Positions 43,385-52,771 are shown, counted from the stretch's first letter. The stretch is 64,000 nucleotides of DNA from Proteobacteria bacterium UBA981 (GCA_002292285.1 DBBP01000021.1:1-64000), one strand, 5' to 3'. Notes: generated from the sequence alone by a model not told the origin. Numbers and translations: made by a program.

Positions 43385-44887
43385 TTAGGCGCGGGATTGC
43401 TCGTAGGCATAGGCCGCACGCAGCACCGTTGCTTCGTCAAAATGTCGGCCGCCAAGCATCAAGCCCACAGGTAATCCACCGACTTCGCCGCATGGAATGG
43501 AAATAGCCGGGTGGCCGGTTAAATCAAACGCAGGCGTGTTGGGAACCATCTCAAGCGCGCGGGCAACAATTTCCGCTGGACCGGCGTCTGCAGCCGGCAG
43601 CAGGGGTGCGGTGATGGGTAACGTCGGCATAAGTAGAAGGTCGTACGCGCTCAAAATGCTGTCGTAGGCAGCGGTCAGGCGCGGTCGCAAATTTTGCGCC
43701 TTTGCGTAGTACAACCCGCCGTACGCTTGGCTCATGTACTCGCCAGTTCGCATCACGAGCTTGGTTTGTGGACCAAATTTATGCGTCTGCTCGCGCCACG
43801 CGGCATGGTAGCGCATGAGGCTCGGCACAAATCCACCCGCACGATTCTTGCCGTAACCGTTGTTATGCATCATCGATTCAACCAGGCCCTCGATATAAAT
43901 CGGGGTCCAGATGGCAGCGCTTACCGTTTGCATGGGCACCGATGCTTCATCGACTTCGGCACCAAGACGCGTAAATTGCGCGGCTGCGTCGCGCACGCAT
44001 TGATCGACGGCTGGGTCGGAGTTCGCGTGACCAAAGCCTTCTCGCACCATGCCAATGCGTAGACCCTGGACACCCTTGTCCAGGCCAGCGCAATAGTCGT
44101 CCGTACGGATCCCGGCTTGGTTCGGATCAAATCCGTCGGCGCCAACTAATACTTGTAACAACGTCGCATTTTCGGCCACGGTTTTGGTCATTGGCCCGAT
44201 GTAATCGATGGTCATGTCGATGGGCATAGCACCGCTGTAAGGCACCAGGCCGAAAGTCGGCTTGAGCCCCACCACGCCGCAAAATGACGCCGGAATGCGA
44301 CATGAGCCACCGTGGTCTGTACCCACGGCCATATCTATCTCGTCGGCCGCAAGTAAAGCCGCGCAACCACTTGAGGACCCGCCCGCAGAGCGCTCGTAAT
44401 CATGCGGATTGCGGATCGGCCCGGTGGCATTGGTATGACTGCCGCCCGAGGTACAAAAGTACTCGCTGTGCCCCTTCCCTGCGACATTGCCACCAGCGTC
44501 CAAGACCCGCGTGACCACACTCGCGTCCACATCGGGAACATAGCCTTCCAGGGTGGACGACCCATTCATCATGGGCACACCGGCGACCATAATATTGTCC
44601 TTGAAAACGACCCTTTTGCCTGACAATGGCCCGCCGGCGGCACCCGCGATATCGGATTTCCAGTACCAGGCGTTATAGGGATTATCTTCCGGGTCCGGCC
44701 GATGGCCGCGAGTGCGCGGGTAGTTGACTGGCGGTAGATCGTCCGGCAACCCGTCGAGGACTTCATAGATCGACAAATTTCCGTCCATGAGATCGGCAAA
44801 TTGTTGCGCCTGGCACGCATCAACTTCGATGTTGACTGCTTCAGCGACGGCCGCAATCTGGTCGGCGCCTGGCCGTGCTATACCCAT
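43385..44887 (-). CDS. Amidase (amidase signature family)
   Basis: This 500-residue amidase-signature hydrolase has the Ser-cisSer-Lys triad: Lys in GKRVVFKDNIMV, the Gly/Ser-rich RSAGGSSSGCAALLAADEID, and the nucleophile Ser in GTDHGGSCRIPASFCGVVG. Length is normal for the family. It would hydrolyse an amide to acid and ammonia. An alpha/beta hydrolase gene follows by 17 bases. It is the first of three amidases in the window, with others at 55 kb and 61 kb. Confidence 0.92.
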   Translation of the reverse strand: MGIARPGADQIAAVAEAVNIEVDACQAQQFADLMDGNLSIYEVLDGLPDDLPPVNYPRTRGHRPDPEDNPYNAWYWKSDIAGAAGGPLSGKRVVFKDNIMVAGVPMMNGSSTLEGYVPDVDASVVTRVLDAGGNVAGKGHSEYFCTSGGSHTNATGPIRNPHDYERSAGGSSSGCAALLAADEIDMAVGTDHGGSCRIPASFCGVVGLKPTFGLVPYSGAMPIDMTIDYIGPMTKTVAENATLLQVLVGADGFDPNQAGIRTDDYCAGLDKGVQGLRIGMVREGFGHANSDPAVDQCVRDAAAQFTRLGAEVDEASVPMQTVSAAIWTPIYIEGLVESMMHNNGYGKNRAGGFVPSLMRYHAAWREQTHKFGPQTKLVMRTGEYMSQAYGGLYYAKAQNLRPRLTAAYDSILSAYDLLLMPTLPITAPLLPAADAGPAEIVARALEMVPNTPAFDLTGHPAISIPCGEVGGLPVGLMLGGRHFDEATVLRAAYAYEQSRA

Positions 44888-45027
44888 AGTTGGTCTCCAC
44901 TTGTGCAGCGAATTGGTTCACGTTTTGGCGCGCAATCCTTTCACACGCGGGCGTCAGTGTCATCGTTGAACTCTTGGGACGCTTGTGTAAAATCAGCCCG
45001 CCCCAATACCTCAGAAGTGATTGAATC

Positions 45028-45414
45028 ATGAGCGTAAAGAACGAAGTCGATGTGCAATTTTTGGCTAATTTCACCCAGGCATGGAATGACCAGGATGTGG
45101 ATAAGCTAATGGAACACATGGCCGATGACTGCACGTTCATGGCGTCAGTTGGCAATGATGTCGAAGGCAGCTTGTGGGTGGGTCGCGAAAAAGTACGCGA
45201 AGGTTTTGCGAGCCTGTGGGTGAACTATCCGGATGCGCATTTCGAACCGATCGGAGAAGACTTTATTCTGGGCGACCGAGCCTGCTCGGAATGGATATTC
45301 ACAGGCACGAAAAAATCGGACGGCACGAAAGTTCGCGCCCGTGGTTGCGACGTTTACACGTTCGTCGATGGCAAAATCTCAATTAAAAATTCCATGCGCA
45401 AACAAACGCCCTAG
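45028..45414 (+). CDS. SnoaL/NTF2-like protein
   Basis: This 128-residue NTF2-fold protein has FLANFTQAWNDQDVDKLMEHMADDCTFMAS and WVGREKVREGFASLW, then ACSEWIFTGTKKSDGTKVRARGCDVYTFVDGKI. Members are isomerases, dehydratases or ligand binders. It is transcribed divergently from the amidase gene. Function not predictable further. Confidence 0.8.
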   Translation: MSVKNEVDVQFLANFTQAWNDQDVDKLMEHMADDCTFMASVGNDVEGSLWVGREKVREGFASLWVNYPDAHFEPIGEDFILGDRACSEWIFTGTKKSDGTKVRARGCDVYTFVDGKISIKNSMRKQTP

Positions 45415-45641
45415 CCTTTTCGGGACCGGCCAGTTCAAAGCAGCCCTGCCGGTGCAACAGTGCGGCTTCGGCTTGCCGCAACGTATCCGGCAAAACATCG
45501 GTGGGCGTCTCACCAGAAAATCCGCCGTGCTCATCGGCGGCGATAGATGTACTCCACGTTTTCTTCGCTGATCGTGAAGATGCCGGTTCGCTATAGTACG
45601 AACCTGACCTCAGCAATCGACTGCGCCGTCGCTTTTTTCGG

Positions 45642-46508
45642 CTAGGACTCCAATATCGTTCGACCGAGCGTCACTGACGCGTCCGTGAAATGGGCAAGAT
45701 CCTTGTCCAAATCTGTCAGGGTCAACACCTCGCTCGCCGTCGCTATCGCGCCAACGAAGCCCTGCGTGTGCCAGTGACCCGGCGCCGGGAGTGCAGGCAA
45801 CGTATCAGTGCTTGGATACGGCCAGGGGTTGATGTAGAAATACGGCTCGCCATAGGTGTCATCACCCGGTGACATGCCAACACCAATGCCGCGCGCGGAT
45901 TCGAAATCACCGGCTTCGAGGCCAATGTACGTTGCGATGTCGAAATGATGCGGCCAGCAGCGGATCGGGCTTGGGCCAGGATGAAGGTGCGCGAGTTTGT
46001 TCACTGTGGCCGTCAGGATTTTCTCGGCAAGCCCATACCAGGACGCCAGGGCCTCCAGTTCCGCGGCAATCTCTTCTGGCGCGTAGGCGGTGATCTGCTC
46101 GACCGATGCGGGAAGATCGTAAGGCAAGACGGTCGAGCTCATGGGCGCAAGGCCGGCGTCGGTAAGTTGCGCGTCCAGCCATTCAGTTGCATCCGGGTCG
46201 GTAGCGCCGGAGAGCGCGTGGGCTGCAATTTCCTGCTCGTTGCAGATGACAATCAACTCGAAGCGTGAGACGGCAAATCCAACAACGATTGTGCCGCTTT
46301 CGCCAGTTAACGGTTGCGCCAGAAACGCGCCGTGTTTTCCGTTCCATTCAAGATTGGAGTGGCTGTCGTCGGGCGCTGCGGGGAGGTTCGCCCGAGCCGA
46401 CCTTGTTACCAGCTGAACGGCCTTGTGTGCCAAGTCCCGCGCGGCGCCCAATTTTGCCGGCGCAATACGCCGGAGGTTGTCCAGGTCGTTCATTGTCATA
46501 GGTCCCAT
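45642..46508 (-). CDS. Conserved hypothetical protein (DUF5996-like)
   Basis: This protein of about 288 residues has no catalytic motif I can name. WPHHFDIATYIG and EPYFYINPWPYP-x14-HWHTQGFVGAI are reminiscent of the uncharacterised DUF5996 family. No signal peptide or membrane segment is present. The gene starts 27 bases after the stop of the Rieske-ThDP gene on the same strand, so it may be the last member of that operon. ATG 46499 and 46493 are alternative starts. Confidence 0.65.
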   Translation of the reverse strand: MGPMTMNDLDNLRRIAPAKLGAARDLAHKAVQLVTRSARANLPAAPDDSHSNLEWNGKHGAFLAQPLTGESGTIVVGFAVSRFELIVICNEQEIAAHALSGATDPDATEWLDAQLTDAGLAPMSSTVLPYDLPASVEQITAYAPEEIAAELEALASWYGLAEKILTATVNKLAHLHPGPSPIRCWPHHFDIATYIGLEAGDFESARGIGVGMSPGDDTYGEPYFYINPWPYPSTDTLPALPAPGHWHTQGFVGAIATASEVLTLTDLDKDLAHFTDASVTLGRTILES

Positions 46509-46535
46509 TCAATTGTGCGGGCGGTCCACACCTGT

Positions 46536-48539
46536 TTAAACCAGTTCCGGGTCGGTCATGACCTCGACCAATGCCGGGCCTTCGTACGCCAGTGCATCGA
46601 CGATAGCCTCTTTCAGCGCATCGGCTTGCACGACGCTTTGGCCATGCCCACAGCACAACGTTGCAAATGCTGCGAACGAGGGATTGTGGAGGTTCGTTTC
46701 CCAAACCGGCCATTCGCCGGCCCGCTGCTCCTTGGAAATTTTTCCAAGTTCGCCGTTGTTGAGGAGGATATGGGTGATGTCCATCCCGTGTTTGACGGCG
46801 GTGGTGAAATCCATCGGGTACTGTCCGAATCCGCCATCGCCGGAGATTGAGACAATCTTGCGGCCGGCGAATTCGGCAAAATCCTGCGTTGCTGACCACG
46901 CGCCTATCGCAGCAGGAAAGGCAAAGCCGATTGAGCCGAGATAGCCCGACATGAGCACCCGTTGGCCCTTGGTCTCGAAGTAACGGCCAAATGAATAGGT
47001 GTTGTTGCCAACGTCTACAGCGATCACGGCATCATCAGGACAGACCTCCGAAAGAACGCTGAATATCGCCGCCGAATGAACGCCCTGGCCGCGTTCCTCG
47101 CCGAGGCGTGATGCCTTTTCCGCTCGCCAGATGCGCCAGCGCTCGACCAATTCCGCAACTTGATCCGCGCGGTCGTCCGGGCGCGAAATTCGCGGCGCGA
47201 TGGCTGCACAGAAAGCCCCGATTTCCCCCCATACCGGCAGTGCGACAGGGTGAAATTTGCCCAGTTGCATGCGCTCAAAATCGACCTGGATGATCGGTTT
47301 CGAACGTTCGATGCCGGTGTGATTGGCGAACGATGAACCGAGTGCGATGATCAGATCGGTTTCGTTCATCAACCAGCTTGCAATCGGCGTACCGGACCGT
47401 CCCAGCACGCCGGCGGCATTGGGATGCGCATCCGGGATCAGCCCTTTTGCCTTGAAAGTCGTCAGCACCGGCGCGCCAAGTTTTTCGGCGAATTCGACGA
47501 TGGCCTTCCGGGCTGAGAATGCACCGTGCCCGACGATGACGATCGGACGCTTGGCGTTGCCGATCATGGCGGCGGCCGCCTCAATATCGTCATCTGACGG
47601 AATCACAACCGAACCCGAAATTCGCCCGTCCACTGTGCCCGCTTCGGCATCGCTCGGCAGTGTTTGAATGTCGTCGGGAAAGATCAGATGCGCAACGTCG
47701 CGCTCAACCAGCGCCGTCCTGCAGGCGAGCGACATCAGCTCTGCATGGTTCGATGTACTCAGGACCGGCTGCGAGAAGCGCGTTACCGCGTCGAAGGCGG
47801 ATTTGAGATCGATGTCTTGAAAAGCCCCAGGCCCAAACACCTGGGTCTGCACTTGCCCGGTCAGGGCCAACACCGGCGCGCGGTCGACCTTGGCGTCCCA
47901 AAGTCCGGTTAGCAGGTTGGTCGCACCAGGCCCGGCGATCGTCAGGCAGGCGGCAGGTATGCCCGTCAGCTTGCCGTACGCAGAGGCGGCAAATGCTGCG
48001 GCCCCTTCGTGGCGCACGCCAACGTAGGCGAGTTCGCCGTCCAGCACGCGCAGCCGAATGGCATCGGACAATCCGAGGTTCGAGTGCCCGACGATACCGA
48101 ACACGCGCTTCACACCCCAATTGACCATGGTTTCGGCCATAAGATCTGTGACGGTGCGCGTATGCGTCGGCGCCGGTTCCAGGCCAACGAGAATGGCGTC
48201 GTCACGGATCTCCACCGGGTACAGCGTCTGGCCACTATCCGCATGCCCGCCGGGTGGCGCCCCGGTCAATGGATCGAAATCCCACCCGTGCCACGGACAA
48301 CGGATCCAGCAGTTCCCATCTACGCCAGTTTCGATCGACCCCTCACCGAGCGGGCCACCCTGGTGGGGACAATGATTGTCCATCGCCGCCCACTGACCAT
48401 CGAAATGAGAGAGGCAAATGGACACGGTCCGCACCGTGACCGTTTTGACCCGCCCCTCGGGTAAATCGTTGATGTGCTCTACTTCGATCCAGTCGAGGTT
48501 CTCAGTGTCCATGCTGCTCGCACCATTTCGTTTGCTCAT
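46536..48539 (-). CDS. Rieske ferredoxin domain fused to ThDP-dependent (acetolactate synthase-like) enzyme
   Basis: This 667-residue fusion has a Rieske [2Fe-2S] domain at residues 15-120 with C57-x-H59 (CPHQGG) and C81-x2-H84 (CPWHGWDF). Residues 128-667 form a complete thiamine-diphosphate enzyme: catalytic Glu E178 in VRHEGAAAFAASAYGKLTG, central FAD/nucleotide-type domain, and the ThDP/Mg motif GDG (567-569) to NN (594-595). It most resembles acetolactate synthase, oxalyl-CoA decarboxylase and sulfoacetaldehyde-type enzymes. The ATG at 48539 overlaps the stop of the upstream Rieske fusion (ATGA). The Rieske centre suggests oxidative decarboxylation or electron transfer. The substrate is unknown. 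Confidence 0.85.
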   Translation of the reverse strand: MSKRNGASSMDTENLDWIEVEHINDLPEGRVKTVTVRTVSICLSHFDGQWAAMDNHCPHQGGPLGEGSIETGVDGNCWIRCPWHGWDFDPLTGAPPGGHADSGQTLYPVEIRDDAILVGLEPAPTHTRTVTDLMAETMVNWGVKRVFGIVGHSNLGLSDAIRLRVLDGELAYVGVRHEGAAAFAASAYGKLTGIPAACLTIAGPGATNLLTGLWDAKVDRAPVLALTGQVQTQVFGPGAFQDIDLKSAFDAVTRFSQPVLSTSNHAELMSLACRTALVERDVAHLIFPDDIQTLPSDAEAGTVDGRISGSVVIPSDDDIEAAAAMIGNAKRPIVIVGHGAFSARKAIVEFAEKLGAPVLTTFKAKGLIPDAHPNAAGVLGRSGTPIASWLMNETDLIIALGSSFANHTGIERSKPIIQVDFERMQLGKFHPVALPVWGEIGAFCAAIAPRISRPDDRADQVAELVERWRIWRAEKASRLGEERGQGVHSAAIFSVLSEVCPDDAVIAVDVGNNTYSFGRYFETKGQRVLMSGYLGSIGFAFPAAIGAWSATQDFAEFAGRKIVSISGDGGFGQYPMDFTTAVKHGMDITHILLNNGELGKISKEQRAGEWPVWETNLHNPSFAAFATLCCGHGQSVVQADALKEAIVDALAYEGPALVEVMTDPELV

Positions 48540-50146
48540 GACAAGCCACCGTAACGCACGCCCGACAAGTCCGATATGTCCTTCTTCCACGCCGTCAGAT
48601 CGTCTAGCGCGAATTTGGACAGATGATCGTGGCCACAAGCACGCGCCATTACCTGCATGAGTTCAACCGATGCCCGGAAGAAATTGTTCAACTGATTGGC
48701 CGATTTCTCGATGACCAGACGATTTATAAGATGCGGTTTCTGCGTAGCGATGCCGACCGGACAATTGTTTGAGTGGCAGGCGCGCATGGCGATACAACCA
48801 ATCGCCTGCATGGCTGCATTGGAGACCGCAATCGCATCGGCCCCAAGTGCCAGCGCCTTGATGAAATCGGCAGGTTTGCGCAGGCCACCGGTGATGACAA
48901 GCGTGATGTCGCTGCGGTTCGTCTGGTCGAGATGCCTGCGTGCCCGCGCCAACGCGGCGATCGTTGGTACCGATATGTTGTCGCGAAAAATAATCGGCGC
49001 TGCGCCTGTTCCGCCGCCACGCCCGTCCAGGATAATGTAGTCGACACCAACCTCCAGCGCCGCATCGATGTCTTTTTCGATGTGTTGCGCGGAAAGCTTG
49101 TAGCCAATCGGAATACCCCCGGTGCGATCACGAACTTGATCAGCGAAGTCGCGTATCTGGCTGACCTCAGTCCAATCTGGGAAACGCGGCGGCGAAATCG
49201 CCGACTCGCCCTCCTTCAGGCCGCGCACTTCTGCGATTTTTCCCCGCACCTTGGCGCCAGGCAAATGCCCACCGGTGCCGGTCTTGGCACCTTGTCCACC
49301 CTTGAAGTGGAATGCTTGGACGAGCGCGAGCGTCTCCCAATCAAATCCAAAGCGCGCCGAGGCCAGTTCATAGAAGTATCGCGAATTAGCTTGCTGTTCT
49401 TCCGGGAGCATGCCGCCCTCCCCGGAACAGATGCCAGTCCCTGCTAGCTCTGCGCCCCGTGCTAGCGCAACTTTCGCGGGCTCCGACAGAGCGCCGAAAC
49501 TCATGTCCGAGACGAGTAGCGGTATCGCTAAAGTCAGCGGCTTTTGAGCATTCCGGCCGATTACGACCTCGGTGCCCACGTCATGTTCGTCAAGCAAAGG
49601 TGGGCGATGCAACTGTGCCGTAATGATCTGGATGTCATCCCACGAAGGCAGTTGGTCGCGTGGGACGCCCATCGCTGCCATTTCTCCGTGATGCCCGGTC
49701 TTAGAGAGCCCTTCGCGCGCATACTTCTGGATCAGCGCGTTGTAAGGCTCCTCGTCCGAACCATGGCCGGTGTCGGCGTAAAGGCCAAGATACGCATCAC
49801 GATTGAACGGTTGCGGGTTTGCGATTGCCCATTCGGCAATCTCGTCTGCATCGACCCGGACTTCATCATCTTCGATCCATGACGAGAATTTCGGTAACAC
49901 TTCTGTGTTCGCATACTCTGACACACCGGTGTCCAGCCGGTAATCCCAATCGTGCACGCCGCACACCAGGTTATTCCCGCGCACGAATCCGTCAGACATC
50001 AGCGCGCCGCGATGCAGACACCGACCGTAGAAAACGGACACGTCGTCATCGATTCGCACGACGACCAAGTCGACTTCGCCGACCAGGGCATAGACCGGTT
50101 CTCGATCCTGTAACTCATCGAATTTGGCAACTGAGGCGCTTTTCAT
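48536..50146 (-). CDS. Rieske ferredoxin domain fused to FMN-binding glutamate synthase-like domain
   Basis: This 536-residue fusion has a Rieske domain at residues 1-105 with C43-x-H45 (RCLHRG) and C62-x2-H65 (CGVHDW). Residues 120-536 match the FMN/glutamate synthase domain (GltB type): LLVSDMSFGALSEPAKVALARGA, KGGQGAKTGTGGHLPG, DYIILDGRGGGTGAAP. The 3Fe-4S ligands C451-x5-C457-x4-C462 are present (CIAMRACHSNNC). The glutaminase domain and the GltD partner are absent, so it is not an ordinary glutamate synthase. Its ATG overlaps the antiporter stop (ATGA) and its stop overlaps the Rieske-ThDP start. An electron-transfer enzyme is likely; substrate unknown. Confidence 0.88.
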   Translation of the reverse strand: MKSASVAKFDELQDREPVYALVGEVDLVVVRIDDDVSVFYGRCLHRGALMSDGFVRGNNLVCGVHDWDYRLDTGVSEYANTEVLPKFSSWIEDDEVRVDADEIAEWAIANPQPFNRDAYLGLYADTGHGSDEEPYNALIQKYAREGLSKTGHHGEMAAMGVPRDQLPSWDDIQIITAQLHRPPLLDEHDVGTEVVIGRNAQKPLTLAIPLLVSDMSFGALSEPAKVALARGAELAGTGICSGEGGMLPEEQQANSRYFYELASARFGFDWETLALVQAFHFKGGQGAKTGTGGHLPGAKVRGKIAEVRGLKEGESAISPPRFPDWTEVSQIRDFADQVRDRTGGIPIGYKLSAQHIEKDIDAALEVGVDYIILDGRGGGTGAAPIIFRDNISVPTIAALARARRHLDQTNRSDITLVITGGLRKPADFIKALALGADAIAVSNAAMQAIGCIAMRACHSNNCPVGIATQKPHLINRLVIEKSANQLNNFFRASVELMQVMARACGHDHLSKFALDDLTAWKKDISDLSGVRYGGLS

Positions 50147-51429
50147 TGGTCTTGCGAACTCCGATTTTGATGAGGTGTGCTTGCAACTGTAACGAGCGGC
50201 TTCGCCGAAACCGCGATCAGTTCAGCTTCCGGGCAGGCGCCCATCGCGCCAACCCTGGTTGCGTACCAACGCGCCGCCGGCATCGCGCTCAATCCATGTA
50301 ACAGTGCGCTGATCCAAACCGCGTTAATCGCGATCGCTAAAACTGGCGCGGCGAGTTGATCAGTGATCTTCGGCAGTATAAGCAGTGCAAAGAGCGCCGT
50401 TGCCAACCCGCGTGGTCCAAACCAGCCAAAGAAAATGCGCGTCACTGGCGATGCATCGGTTCCGCTGAGCGAAATCCAGATCGCCAAGGGCCGAACCACA
50501 AACAGGCTGATCAGGATGATTGCCAATATAGATGGCGTCAGGTGCAGCAGGGCTTCGGGAATAAGCGCGAGTCCGATCAGAAAGAACGCGGCCCACGTCA
50601 GCATCTGACCTTCGCTCTCAGTGAACTCGTAGATAAATTTACAATGCCCCTTAACGACATTTCCAAAGCACAGGCCCCCTACAAACGCTGCGATAAAGCC
50701 GTTGCCCCCAACCTGGGTTGCGCCGAGATAGGCGCTGCCAGCGAGGGCTAACACGCCAATACCTTCGAACGTGTTTGATGTCAGGCCCTGTTTGTCAGCA
50801 AGCAACACCAGTTTTCCGCCGACAATACCGATAACAATTCCTACCAGTGGGCCAAGCCCCAGCTGCTTGATGACGAAAACGGTCCAATTGGTCTGCGTGC
50901 CATCCATCGCGTTTGCCGCGAGACTGGCGAAAAGCAATATCGCGGGTAGGGCAAGCCCGTCGTTAAGGCCGCTTTCCACGGTCAGTGCCCGCCTGACCCG
51001 GTCAGGGACAATAGGGTTAGTGACAACAGCCTGACCGAGTGCCGCGTCAGTCGGCGCGAGAATCGACGCCACCAATGCGACCACCACCAAAGGCCAACCC
51101 GGCAGAAACGGAAAGGCTGCAAGCGTGCCCAGCACGATGGCGGCGGGCAGCCCCAGAAACAGCATTCTTACGGGCCACACATGTTGCTTGCGCAATGCGG
51201 ATAGATCGATCTGTGCCGCGTCCACAAACAGCAAAATCAAGAGAGCAATTTCCGCGACCAGGTGGAGACCGTGCACGGCTTCCTTTTGCGGCAGCAAACC
51301 GGTCATGGAAAGCGCCAAGCCTAGCGTCAGGAACACCATTGGCGCTGTTACGATAGTTGTGCGCAGGCGATTCGCCACCAACGTGAACGCAGCCGTAAAA
51401 ATGGCAACGATCAGTAAACCCGTTGTCAC
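50143..51429 (-). CDS. Cation/proton antiporter (CPA1/NhaP-like)
   Basis: This 428-residue membrane protein has about 12-13 transmembrane helices and belongs to the cation:proton antiporter family. LAPTDAALGQAVVTNPIVPDRVRRALTVESGLNDGLALPAILLF carries the conserved D-A-A-L and the E-S-x-L-N-D-G ion-site motif. FGWFGPRGLATALFALLIL is another family mark. It is the first gene of an operon with two Rieske fusion proteins, joined by ATGA. The ion (Na+, K+) cannot be told. Coupling to the downstream redox enzymes is suggested only by operon structure. Confidence 0.9.
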   Translation of the reverse strand: MTTGLLIVAIFTAAFTLVANRLRTTIVTAPMVFLTLGLALSMTGLLPQKEAVHGLHLVAEIALLILLFVDAAQIDLSALRKQHVWPVRMLFLGLPAAIVLGTLAAFPFLPGWPLVVVALVASILAPTDAALGQAVVTNPIVPDRVRRALTVESGLNDGLALPAILLFASLAANAMDGTQTNWTVFVIKQLGLGPLVGIVIGIVGGKLVLLADKQGLTSNTFEGIGVLALAGSAYLGATQVGGNGFIAAFVGGLCFGNVVKGHCKFIYEFTESEGQMLTWAAFFLIGLALIPEALLHLTPSILAIILISLFVVRPLAIWISLSGTDASPVTRIFFGWFGPRGLATALFALLILPKITDQLAAPVLAIAINAVWISALLHGLSAMPAARWYATRVGAMGACPEAELIAVSAKPLVTVASTPHQNRSSQDQ

Positions 51430-51777
51430 AGGCTCCGTCCTATCTCTTGGTGGCAGTGGTTTGAATTAGTTACTTCCCTCGGGTGTCGATATGAATTACG
51501 ACGCGCAGCAGATTCAGTCGTATTCAGAAACGCCGCTGCCACATGATAGCCGACGTCACACGAGGTGCCGCTGGTTCTACCGAGTGACTCGTCCTTGAAG
51601 CCATTGCTTGAAGGCCAGCGCATTGTGCTTCAGCAACTGATACATCGATGTAAGTAATACGTCGCCCGAAGCCCCTACGAAACGATGTTTCGAAAAACTT
51701 CGTTTTTTACTCGCAGCTTTCCATAACGCCCTGCGTGGTTTTTGTGAGCGTAGGTCGAGTAGGAACAAAACGACCAG
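51430..51777. other. Intergenic stretch upstream of the antiporter operon
   Basis: A minus-strand frame at 51577-51768 (63 codons, ends YQLLKHNALAFKQWLQGRVTR) looks slightly protein-like but matches no family I know and has no ribosome binding site. A small hairpin (CGAAACGATGTTTCG) lies at about 51680-51695. The antiporter promoter should be near 51430-51500. Confidence 0.3.
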
Positions 51778-52539
51778 TCAGACAGCTGTTAAAAAACCAT
51801 TGACGAGTTCGACGAACAATCCAGGGCGAAAGAACGGCGAACCATGACCCGTCATTTCCATGATCTGGCACTCGCAACCGGGAATTGATGCAGCGATTCG
51901 TTGTGCTTGTTCCAGGTTCATATCCTGGCGACCACATGCGATCAGTACGGGTATGGGAAGACCGCCGAGCATCTGTGAAGTGTCTGGTTCACATTCGTGG
52001 GCGGTATGCGCTTTTAACGCTGCATCCCGGTTTTCATAGAAGCGCCACGATTTGCGTGGCGCCACTGCCCGCTCACCCGCGAGTTCCAGCAGCTTCCGAG
52101 CCTCTGCACCGAGTGCCCGCTGACCCGTCTGCGCCACCGGAGGAGTAAGGGCAACATCGAATAGTCCGAGTGCCGTCAGCCGGTCCGGGTGACGGAGTGC
52201 GAACTGCGCAGCGGTTCGTGCGCCGTAAGCAACCCCGAGCACGAAGGCCTTGCTGATATCGAGCGCTTGCATGATGCCTGCCAGATCATCGGCATAGTGG
52301 GAAAACGTAAATTCGTCATCCGAGCCCCAACCACTTTTCCCTGTGCCGCGAATATCGAACCGCAACACGTGAAATTTCTCGAGCAGACCGTCCAACACCA
52401 CTTCCCAGCAGGTCAGGTTGTTGCTCGCCATGTTGATCAGCGCCAGTACAGGTCGGTCTGGATTGCCGTCCAGAGCGTAGTGGAAGTCGATGCCGTTGAC
52501 GGTGATGAACTGGTTGCTGAGTTCGTAGGGTTCGGCCAT
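51778..52539 (-). CDS. Alpha/beta-fold hydrolase homologue lacking the nucleophile serine
   Basis: This protein of about 253 residues has a typical alpha/beta hydrolase layout: FITVNGIDFHYALDG, VLALINMASNNLTCWEVVL, FDIRGTGKSGWG, and a late VLIACGRQDMNLEQA plus EMTGHGSPFF. At the nucleophile elbow the sequence is LGVAYGARTAAQFAL, with Ala (codon GCT) where Ser is expected, so it may be inactive as a hydrolase or use another mechanism. The open frame extends to 52674, but ATG 52539 (MAEPYELSN) or 52551 is the probable start. Confidence 0.78.
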   Translation of the reverse strand: MAEPYELSNQFITVNGIDFHYALDGNPDRPVLALINMASNNLTCWEVVLDGLLEKFHVLRFDIRGTGKSGWGSDDEFTFSHYADDLAGIMQALDISKAFVLGVAYGARTAAQFALRHPDRLTALGLFDVALTPPVAQTGQRALGAEARKLLELAGERAVAPRKSWRFYENRDAALKAHTAHECEPDTSQMLGGLPIPVLIACGRQDMNLEQAQRIAASIPGCECQIMEMTGHGSPFFRPGLFVELVNGFLTAV

Positions 52540-52771
52540 TTTGATACTCATTCTGGCGACATGGCGCTGCTTGTTGAGGGCTTCGGAAACAGACATTCGC
52601 GCTGCTGGCCGGAAAGGCAGGTATGCGCCCGGAAGCGCCAGATAGCGATTACTGATCAAATCACGTCTTGCCAAGGTTACTGGTAATGTACCGTATGCCC
52701 AAATTTTACTGTCTCTAAAGAGGCGAGAGACGAAAGAGAAATTCCGGTACGTGATTGAGGAGAGAAAACCG

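Noticed and set aside
51577..51768. 63-codon minus-strand frame ending QWLQGRVTR
   Set aside because: Slightly protein-like but no start signal, no family match and no partner part nearby.
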